Of a stretch of DNA of 64,000 bases, positions 58,217 through 64,000 are shown piece after piece. The position numbers were made by a program, and so were the translations under genes. Positions within the stretch are counted from its first letter, which is position 1, and every line of letters begins with the position of its first letter. Origin of the DNA: DATJGR01 sp963787045 (GTDB taxonomy: Bacteria; Pseudomonadota; Gammaproteobacteria; Pseudomonadales; Azotimanducaceae); the NCBI GenBank assembly GCA_963787045.1, contig CAWBBR010000020.1:1-64000 (forward strand), in the 5' to 3' direction. The notes under the pieces are model-generated. The model was not told the DNA's origin. It did not search any database and saw nothing but the letters and a program-made list of their open reading frames with translations.

Positions 58217-59200
58217 CTAGGCCAATCGCACGAGTTCGTCGTAGCGGACGCGGTGCTTCAATGCCTGCCCGCGCGCGTAGCGTTCGATTTCATCGACGAC
58301 GTAGTCGGCCAATCGCTGCGTTTCGGTGCCGAGCGAGCCGGCGATGTGCGGTGTCAGCAATACGTTCGGCAGCCGATACAGCGGCGAATCGCTCGGCAGC
58401 ACTTCCGGCTCGGTCGTATCGAGTACCGCGCTCAACCGCCCGCTGACCAATTCTGCCTCGAGCGCCTGCTGATCGATCACCGCGCCGCGCGCGGTATTGA
58501 TGAACGTCGCACCGTCCTTCATCAGCGCGAACTCGCGCGCGCCGAGCATGTGGCGGGTTTCCGGCAGCAACGGCGCGTGCATCGACGCGACGTCGGAATT
58601 CGACAGCAGCTCCGACAATCCCACTTTGTGCGCGCCGAGTTCGCGCACCTGCAACGGCGTCATGTACGGGTCGTACATCAGCACCTTCATGTCGAACGGG
58701 CGCAGCAGTTCGAGCACTTTGCGCCCGACGTGCGATGCACCGATCAGGCCGACCGTTTTCTTGTAGTTGCCGACGTTCGGCGCTTCCTTCGTCCACGGCG
58801 CGCGGTTCTCGTGATTCCTGCGGTAGAAGTCGGCCAGCTGCAGCACGTGCTTGTTCGAGAACAGAATCGCGGCGAGCGTGTACTCGGCAACCGGCACGGC
58901 GTTCGCGGCCACCGCATTCGTGATCTGCACGCCCATGCGCCACACGTTTTCGTCGATGAAACCTTTGACCGAGCCCGCCAGATGCGCGATCAGCTTCAGG
59001 CCAGGCAGACCCGTTACGACGGCTCGATCGATCCGCGGACAGCCCCAGCTCGTGATCAGCACCTGCACGCGCGCCGCTTCGTCGCCGAGACCGTCGAAGT
59101 TGCGGAACGGCGCCGGATCGACGAGCCGGCAGGTGCGTTCGAGTCGCTGCAGATGCGTTTCGCGCAGCAGCTCTTCCTTCACGACCGGATGCATGATCAT
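58217..59200 (-). CDS. D-isomer-specific 2-hydroxyacid dehydrogenase
   Basis: 327 residues from the Met at 59200. NAD-binding VGLIGASHVGRKVLELL, then FINTARGAVIDQQAL (catalytic Arg) and NVLLTPHIAGSLGTET (catalytic His). The N-terminal substrate domain includes LKLIAHLAGSVKGFIDE. Reversibly reduces a 2-oxo acid; specific substrate unknown. The frame is open to a GTG at 59278, which would add 26 residues unlike the family; homology favours 59200. No frameshift. Divergent from the VOC gene. Confidence 0.9.
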   Translation of the reverse strand: MIMHPVVKEELLRETHLQRLERTCRLVDPAPFRNFDGLGDEAARVQVLITSWGCPRIDRAVVTGLPGLKLIAHLAGSVKGFIDENVWRMGVQITNAVAANAVPVAEYTLAAILFSNKHVLQLADFYRRNHENRAPWTKEAPNVGNYKKTVGLIGASHVGRKVLELLRPFDMKVLMYDPYMTPLQVRELGAHKVGLSELLSNSDVASMHAPLLPETRHMLGAREFALMKDGATFINTARGAVIDQQALEAELVSGRLSAVLDTTEPEVLPSDSPLYRLPNVLLTPHIAGSLGTETQRLADYVVDEIERYARGQALKHRVRYDELVRLA

Positions 59201-59304
59201 CGCTGTGATGGGGCCGCCGGCCACTCGCACACCTCGGCACGGGTTGTTTGAACGAGAGAATCCAAGATAATGCACCACCGCAACGAGAGATACAGGGGAC
59301 GCAC

Positions 59305-59712
59305 GTGGGAGTGAAGCTGACGAAGAAGGCGATCGACCTCGGCATCATCGTGAAAGACGGCCCGGCCGCGCTCGGGTTCTATCGCGACGTGTTGGGTTTC
59401 AAGCACGAAGGCGACATGCCGATGCCCGGTGGCGGCGGCACGATGCATCGGCTGCTGTGCGGCGACAGTCTCATCAAGGTGGTCGTACCCGCGAAAGCGC
59501 CGCCGGCCGTTTCGCCGCCGGGCGGGATCGGAGGATCCACCGGCTATCGGTATTGGACGATCTCCGTATCGAACATCTCGGAACTGGTCGGCGCCTGCGA
59601 AAAGGCAGGACGCACAATCGTGGTACCCGAGCGTGAGATTCGCCCCGGCATCCGCATCGCAATCGTCGAAGACCCCGACGGCAACTGGGTCGAGTTCCTG
59701 CAGCAGGCCTGA
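59305..59712 (+). CDS. VOC superfamily (glyoxalase-like) protein
   Basis: 135 residues, one VOC/glyoxalase domain: AIDLGIIVKDGPAALGFYRDVLGFKHEG and IAIVEDPDGNWVEFLQQ, which carry the first and last metal ligands of the fold. The frame is open from 59248, but the start chosen is the GTG at 59305, which has AGGGGA five bases upstream and gives the natural MGVKLTKKAIDLG. Followed four bases later by the dUTPase-like gene. Likely lyase, dioxygenase or resistance protein; substrate unknown. Confidence 0.85.
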   Translation: MGVKLTKKAIDLGIIVKDGPAALGFYRDVLGFKHEGDMPMPGGGGTMHRLLCGDSLIKVVVPAKAPPAVSPPGGIGGSTGYRYWTISVSNISELVGACEKAGRTIVVPEREIRPGIRIAIVEDPDGNWVEFLQQA

Positions 59713-59715
59713 CCG

Positions 59716-60366
59716 ATGACCGTCGCGCGAAAGGTGGAGCAGCAACTCGCTGCGATGGCGGAGCTGCAGGATGCACTGAACGCGAACGTGCATCCGCAAT
59801 GGCGCGACCAGGGCCATGCGTACTACCGCGCGATCTGGGTCGAATGCGCGGAGTTGCTCGACCACTTCGGCTGGAAGTGGTGGAAACACCAGAGCACCGA
59901 TCTCGAACAGGTGAAACTCGAGATCGTCGACATCTGGCACTTCGGATTGTCGCAGCTGATCCGCGAGGGGCGTATGGATGCGGGCCGGGTCGACGCATCG
60001 GTCGTCGCCTCATTCGAGCGCATGGCTTCAGTGCCGGCGCGTGATTTCCGCGACGCGGTGGAGACGCTGGCCGGCGCCGTGCTGGCGCAGCGCGACTTTC
60101 CGGTGGCCGCGTTCGTCGAACTGATGGCCGCGCTGCCGCTCGATCTCGACGAGCTTTATCGCATCTACATCGGCAAGAACGTGCTCAACAATTTCCGCCA
60201 GGCCAATGGCTACAAGTCGGGCACGTATATAAAGGTGTGGTTGGGCCGCGAGGACAACGAGCACCTGTTCGAATTAGTTGGGGAACTCGACGACGCATCG
60301 GGTTCGTTTCCCGACGAACTGTATCGTGCGCTGGAATCGCGTTACGCGGCAACGAAGCGCGCGTGA
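59716..60366 (+). CDS. Dimeric dUTPase-like all-alpha NTP pyrophosphatase
   Basis: 216 residues, all-helical, MazG/dUTPase_2 type. The metal-binding motif is WVECAELLDHFGWKWWK (ExxE) with LEIVDIWHFGLSQLI (ExxD) and the C-terminal YRIYIGKNVLNNFRQANGYKSGTYIKVW (read in parts), which matches the family's NxxR and KVW end. Hydrolyses dUTP to dUMP, protecting DNA from uracil. Starts four bases after the VOC stop. No frameshift. Confidence 0.88.
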   Translation: MTVARKVEQQLAAMAELQDALNANVHPQWRDQGHAYYRAIWVECAELLDHFGWKWWKHQSTDLEQVKLEIVDIWHFGLSQLIREGRMDAGRVDASVVASFERMASVPARDFRDAVETLAGAVLAQRDFPVAAFVELMAALPLDLDELYRIYIGKNVLNNFRQANGYKSGTYIKVWLGREDNEHLFELVGELDDASGSFPDELYRALESRYAATKRA

Positions 60367-60385
60367 GCGCGCCTTGGCTTGATCG

Positions 60386-61123
60386 TTAGATCAGCGTCAT
60401 TCCGCCGTCGACCACCAGCACCTGCCCGGTCGAGAACCCGCATCGGATCAGGTACAGATAAGCTTCAGCGACTTCCTTCGGATCGCCCGCGCGCGGCAAC
60501 GGCTGGCGCTGCGTCATCTGTTTGATCTGTTCTTCGCGGCGGTCCGGCGGAATGCTGTTCCACACCTCGGTGAGCACGAGGCCGGGACACACCGCGTTGA
60601 CGCGCAGCGGTGCGAGATCTACGGCAAGCGCGCGCGTCATGTGTTCGATCGCGCCGGCCATGGCGGTGCTGAGGACCGCGCCTTTGCGCGGACGATGCGC
60701 GACTACGCCGTCGGTGAGCGTGATCGAACCATCGGACGAGATGCGACCCTGGGCGTGCTTGATCGCGGACAACGCGCCCCAGAAGCGCACCGTAAACGTC
60801 GCGTGGGCGCCGACGAGGTCGAGCTTCGCGATGGCGCCGCCACCGCGCAACGGACTCCAGTCGCCCGCGGTATACACGAGATGGTCGAAGGAACCGGTGC
60901 GTTCGAAGAACGCGGCCACGCTCGTTTCGTCTTTCACGTCGACAGCTGATCCGAACGCACCTTTACCCAATCGCTTGACCGCACCGTCGACGTGATCGGC
61001 GCCGCTCGAACCGATGATGACCTGGGCGCCATCGTCGAGCGCGAGTTGTGCGACGGCAAAGCCGATGCCGGAACTGCCGCCGATGACGACGACGCGTCGA
61101 TCGCGAAGGGATTGGGTCGACAT
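60386..61123 (-). CDS. Short-chain dehydrogenase/reductase lacking the catalytic Tyr-Lys
   Basis: 245 residues, Rossmann fold. NAD-binding VVVIGGSSGIGFAVAQLAL and the C-terminal VCPGLVLTEVW and GQVLVVDGGMTLI are standard. The catalytic YxxxK is missing: the region reads GAVLSTAMAGAIEHMTRALAVDLAP, with Ser/Met/Ala in its place. The cofactor-site NNAG is also changed (HLVYTAGDW). The ATG at 61123 has GAGGAG six bases upstream. Either non-enzymatic or using another mechanism. Divergent from the GNAT-Nudix gene. Confidence 0.9.
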   Translation of the reverse strand: MSTQSLRDRRVVVIGGSSGIGFAVAQLALDDGAQVIIGSSGADHVDGAVKRLGKGAFGSAVDVKDETSVAAFFERTGSFDHLVYTAGDWSPLRGGGAIAKLDLVGAHATFTVRFWGALSAIKHAQGRISSDGSITLTDGVVAHRPRKGAVLSTAMAGAIEHMTRALAVDLAPLRVNAVCPGLVLTEVWNSIPPDRREEQIKQMTQRQPLPRAGDPKEVAEAYLYLIRCGFSTGQVLVVDGGMTLI

Positions 61124-61210
61124 GGCGAACTCCTCTGAGGGTCGGCGGATGCTATCGCTGCCGCACGGCCAGGTCACTGTAGACTGCGTCGTGCTCGAAT
61201 TGGACGCCCG

Positions 61211-62251
61211 ATGCAACTGAGATCCGCCAGCGCCAAAGAGGTCGACGCGTTCGTCGATCTGCTCGAAGACGCCGCCGTATGGATGCACGAACGCGGCATC
61301 GACCAATGGCGCCCCGGTTCGATGCGGGCGCAGCGCGCGGCGTTCGTCGCCGCGCAAAGCCGCGACGAAGTATTGGTGCTGGAGCGAGCGGGGCGCATCG
61401 TCGGCGGCGCAGTGCTGCGTAACGAGCCGGATCCGATATGGGCGGACCTGCCGGTTGCCGGCGCGCTATACGTCAGCAAGCTCGTGGTCGCGCGCGACGC
61501 GACGGGTAAGAACCTCGGCGCGCGCATCCTGGACGATCTCGAAGCGATTGCCGTAGCGCGCGGGGCGACGTGGATACGGCTCGATTGTGTCGCCTCGAAC
61601 GAGTCGTTGGCGCGCTACTACCAGCGACGCGGTTACTATCCGCGCGGTAGCGTTCGCAGCGGCGACGTCGATCTGTCGCGTCACGACAAACGGTTGATTA
61701 CGGAACCAGGTGCGGCGGTCGGCTCGCTGGACGACGTCGACTTCTCGCGCTGGCAACCCGATCGCGTCGCGACGCTGCTGTTCGTAGTGCGGCGCGGGCA
61801 AGTGCTGTTGATCCACAAGCAGCGCGGGCACGGCGCAGGCAAGATCAATGGCCCCGGCGGAATGGTCGAGCTCGGGGAGACGCCGCTGCAGTGCGCATTG
61901 CGCGAGATCGAAGAAGAGGTCGGCGTGCGCGCGTTGCACGTCACGCCGCTGATCGAACTGCGGTTCCAGGACACCGACGGCAGCAGCATGCTCGGTTTCG
62001 CGTTCAAGGCACTCGATTGCGTCGGCGCGCCGCACCGCACCGCGGAAGCGATTCCATTCTGGTGTCCGATCGAGCGCATTCCGTACGACCGCATGTGGCA
62101 GGACGACGTCGTGTGGCTGCGCTATCTGATCGACGGGGTGCCGATGACCGGCGAATTTCTGATGCGCGACGACCGGCTTGTCGCGCATCGTCTGCGCCCG
62201 GCATCGGCCGCGGAACTGGCGCGCGTGACGAATCAGACCTATCGACGCTGA
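61211..62251 (+). CDS. GNAT acetyltransferase-Nudix hydrolase fusion protein
   Basis: 346 residues in one frame. N-terminal GNAT (about 1-165) with LYVSKLVVARDATGKNLGARILDDL (acetyl-CoA loop) and ARYYQRRGYYPRG. C-terminal Nudix (about 180-346) with the full box GGMVELGETPLQCALREIEEEVGV and substrate-pocket NGPG. The Nudix part resembles MutT/8-oxo-dGTP or 2-hydroxy-dATP diphosphatases (FWCPIERIPYDRMWQDD). Fusions of these two domains are uncommon. Starts at ATG 61211; LLM and Nudix genes follow on the same strand. Confidence 0.9.
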   Translation: MQLRSASAKEVDAFVDLLEDAAVWMHERGIDQWRPGSMRAQRAAFVAAQSRDEVLVLERAGRIVGGAVLRNEPDPIWADLPVAGALYVSKLVVARDATGKNLGARILDDLEAIAVARGATWIRLDCVASNESLARYYQRRGYYPRGSVRSGDVDLSRHDKRLITEPGAAVGSLDDVDFSRWQPDRVATLLFVVRRGQVLLIHKQRGHGAGKINGPGGMVELGETPLQCALREIEEEVGVRALHVTPLIELRFQDTDGSSMLGFAFKALDCVGAPHRTAEAIPFWCPIERIPYDRMWQDDVVWLRYLIDGVPMTGEFLMRDDRLVAHRLRPASAAELARVTNQTYRR

Positions 62252-62309
62252 CCGTTCCCTTCGCCGGACGGATCTGCTATTCACGAGGCTGACTTCGCGG
62301 AGTGCAAAC

Positions 62310-63221
62310 GTGCGGATCGGAATTTCGGTAACCAGCGCTTTCGATGTTTCCGACGTTCGCGTGGGCGCGCGCTACATGATCGAACAGGCGCGCGCGGCGC
62401 GCGACGCACAGCTCGATTCGCTGTTCGTGGGCGACCACCACGTCACGCCGAGCCCGTATTACCAGAATTCGCCGATCCTCGGCCGCCTGCTCGCGGAGTG
62501 GGGCGATCGGGTCGCCGGCGCGCTGTACCTGTTGCCGCTGTGGAATCCGGTATTGGTGGCCGAGCAGACGGCGACGCTCGCGTGCATCAATTGCGGCCGG
62601 TTCGTCATGCAGTGCGGCATCGGCGGCGACGAACGGCAGAGCAGCGGAATGGGTGTCGATATCCGCCTGCGGCCGTCGATGTTCGAACAGTCGCTGGAGA
62701 CGATTCGCGCGCTGTGGCGCGGCGAGAGCGTCACCGTCGACGGACGCTGGCGTCTGCACAAGAGCCGGATCTCGCCGTTGCCGCCGGAGCCGATCGAAGT
62801 GTGGATCGGCGCCTCTGCGAAGATCGCGATCGATCGCGCCGCGCGTCTCGGCGATGCGTGGTTGGCGGACCCCGGCATGGATTTCGAAACAGCGCGTCGC
62901 CGCATCGACGAATATCGCGAAGCGTGCGTGCGCCACAACCGAACGCCGACCACGATCGCGATTCGCCGCGACACCCACGTCGGCGCAACGGCGGACGAGG
63001 CGCGACGCGCGATGGCGCGCTACATCCGCAGCGGCTACCGCGGCTTTTCCGAAGACGCGCTGCTGATCGGCGACGTGGAGCAGGTGGCGGAACGCATGGC
63101 CCGACTCGGCGAGATGGGCTACACCGACGTCATCATCCGCAACATCAGCGCCGACCAGCCGGAAGCGCTGGCCACCATCGACCGCCTCGCGCAAGTGCAG
63201 CAACGCGTGAGCGCGCTCTGA
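62310..63221 (+). CDS. LLM-class flavin-dependent oxidoreductase
   Basis: 303 residues, luciferase-like TIM barrel using F420 or FMN. GTG start at 62310. LFVGDHHVTPSPYYQN, MQCGIGGDERQSSGMG, RPSMFEQSLETIRALWRGESVTVDGRW, PEPIEVWIGASAKIAIDRAARLGDAWL and a C-terminal helical GDVEQVAERMARLGEMGYTDV are typical of the bacterial LLM family. Expected to oxidise or reduce small organic substrates. Its TGA overlaps the next ATG by one base, so it is coupled to the Nudix gene. Confidence 0.92.
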   Translation: MRIGISVTSAFDVSDVRVGARYMIEQARAARDAQLDSLFVGDHHVTPSPYYQNSPILGRLLAEWGDRVAGALYLLPLWNPVLVAEQTATLACINCGRFVMQCGIGGDERQSSGMGVDIRLRPSMFEQSLETIRALWRGESVTVDGRWRLHKSRISPLPPEPIEVWIGASAKIAIDRAARLGDAWLADPGMDFETARRRIDEYREACVRHNRTPTTIAIRRDTHVGATADEARRAMARYIRSGYRGFSEDALLIGDVEQVAERMARLGEMGYTDVIIRNISADQPEALATIDRLAQVQQRVSAL

Positions 63222-63856
63222 TGCCGACCGATTCGCGTGTGTGGCTCGCGCGCGCACAACGGTTGCGTGCCATCGCTCAGATCGGTCAGACGTACACGCG
63301 GCGATCGTTACGATCGCGAACGGTTACGACGAACTCGCTACGATCGCGAACGAGATGCTCGCCGATCTGACCGGTGCGCCCCTCGAGGCGATCGTTGGGC
63401 ATCTATCTTCCCGAACGCGGCTATCCGACGCCGAAAGTGGACGTTCGCGCCGGCGTGTTCAACGATCGCGGCGACGTGCTGCTCGTGCAGGAAGCGAGCG
63501 ACGGACTCTGGGCATTACCGGGCGGCTGGGCCGACGAACACGACACGCCGAAACTCGCGTGCGAGCGCGAAGTGCTCGAAGAGTCCGGCTATCGCGCCAC
63601 CGCGATCAAACTCGCCGCCGTCAAAGACCGCTCGATGCATCCCTACACGCCGCCCCGCCTCGAGCGCATCTACAAACTATTGTTCCTGTGCTCGCTCGAC
63701 GGCGGCGCCGCCGCGTCCAGCATCGAGACGACCGCCGCCAGCTTCTTCCCGCTCGACGCACTACCCGATCTATCCGTGGGCCGCACACTGCCGGCAGACA
63801 TCACGTTGCTGTCGGCACACCGGAGTCATCCGGAGTTGCCGTGCTATTTCGATTGA
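63221..63856 (+). CDS. Nudix hydrolase with Nudix_N domain (three frameshifts)
   Basis: About 210 residues. An N-terminal helical Nudix_N part (WLARAQRLRAIAQIGQTYT, then DRYDRER, YDELATIANEMLADLTG) and a Nudix domain with IYLPERGYPTPKVDVRAGV and the box GGWADEHDTPKLACEREVLEESGY. The architecture matches ADP-ribose pyrophosphatase-type COG1051 enzymes. Frameshifts lie near 63298, 63322 and 63402, so the N-terminal third needs joining across three frames. The start at 63221 overlaps the LLM stop. Stop TGA near 63854. Confidence 0.85.
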
Positions 63857-63886
63857 AGAGTTCGAGATTTGATTTGATTGCGGGTG

Positions 63887-63992
63887 GGTGGCGGGTGATC
63901 GGTGTTGCGGACACGCTCGAGCCGTCCCTGGGCGCTCCTCTTCGCGGCCATCCATGGCGCTCAAGGGTCCGCCACACCGATCACCCGCCACC
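63887..63992. repeat. Long imperfect inverted repeat at the window end
   Basis: Arms 63887-63912 and 63967-63992 are complementary over 26 positions with one mismatch (the first 19 perfect), separated by 54 bases. The loop also has partial self-complementarity. No coding evidence. Such elements in gammaproteobacteria are often intergenic palindromic repeats or structured terminators; the part beyond the window cannot be seen. Confidence 0.7.
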
Positions 63993-64000
63993 TTCCACAT

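Noticed and set aside
63309..63352. A 14-base direct repeat (TACGATCGCGAACG at 63309 and 63339)
   Set aside because: Lies inside the Nudix_N coding region, where two similar codon runs explain it; only two copies.
1..64000. CRISPR arrays, tRNA/rRNA genes, transposases and phage genes
   Set aside because: None seen: no regularly spaced repeats, no cloverleaf or rRNA sequence, and no transposase, integrase or structural phage motifs in any frame.

Overview
The window is a dense, GC-rich chromosomal segment, about 64 kb long, with no rRNA, tRNA, phage, transposase or CRISPR array that I can see. Free-standing glutaminyl-tRNA synthetase, acyl-CoA catabolic genes, a TonB receptor and a Gram-negative type I/C39 exporter point to a proteobacterium. 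My best guess is a Nevskiales/Steroidobacteraceae-like gammaproteobacterium (inference from gene content only). Many genes are interrupted by 1-2 base frameshifts that preserve a recognisable protein across frames, including the essential glnS. This looks like residual sequencing or assembly indels rather than real pseudogenes, so I annotate those genes at full length and mark the approximate shift points.

Layout. 1-3319: C-terminally truncated PAS/GGDEF/EAL signalling protein (-). 3400-3807: YjbQ. 4036-7115: TonB-dependent receptor (-), with a strong terminator and a 5' dyad, divergent from a GntR/FCD regulator (7369-8007). 8103-9043: ferritin-like protein plus a hypothetical. 9184-12292: acyl-CoA dehydrogenase pair and a DUF523/DUF1722 protein. 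13303-17021: asymmetric heterodimeric ABC exporter, preceded by a leader peptide and an intrinsic terminator that look like an attenuator. 17308-19078: exported methyltransferase-like protein and a quinone/alkenal reductase. 19160-20049: TesB. 20119-25200: the most interesting region, a compact double-glycine peptide (microcin/bacteriocin-like) locus with a C39 peptidase ABC exporter, HlyD adaptor, LPLAT/LpxL-like acyltransferase, precursor peptide and a four-helix membrane protein that may give immunity.

25919-31268: one long coupled operon (glnS, HMG-CoA lyase, two small membrane proteins, CoA-transferase, PLP dehydratase). 31272-32773: M81/MlrC peptidase (-). 32895-34878: POT peptide transporter and Nudix. 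35413-38372: DsbA-family oxidoreductase, ThDP enzyme, GST. 38388-43435 (-): five tightly packed genes (quinone oxidoreductase, methyltransferase, acyl-CoA carboxylase beta, PhyH dioxygenase, tandem-GFA protein). 43509-47754: M3 oligopeptidase and a membrane protein with a degenerate EAL domain. 47837-48445: MarC-family protein. 48428-50684 (-): membrane-anchored alpha/beta hydrolase. 50780-53376: two-subunit molybdenum hydroxylase. 53353-55767 (-): Lon. 55865-58148 (-): second acyl-CoA dehydrogenase pair. 58217-63856: 2-hydroxyacid dehydrogenase, VOC protein, dUTPase-like, SDR, GNAT-Nudix fusion, LLM oxidoreductase and Nudix. A long inverted repeat closes the window at 63887-63992.

Taken together, most genes serve acyl-CoA, organic acid and xenobiotic breakdown (four acyl-CoA dehydrogenases in two pairs, CoA-transferase, HMG-CoA lyase, thioesterase, carboxylase, PhyH, molybdenum hydroxylase), with housekeeping functions (glnS, lon, Nudix enzymes) between them. 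The peptide-export locus is the clear accessory system.
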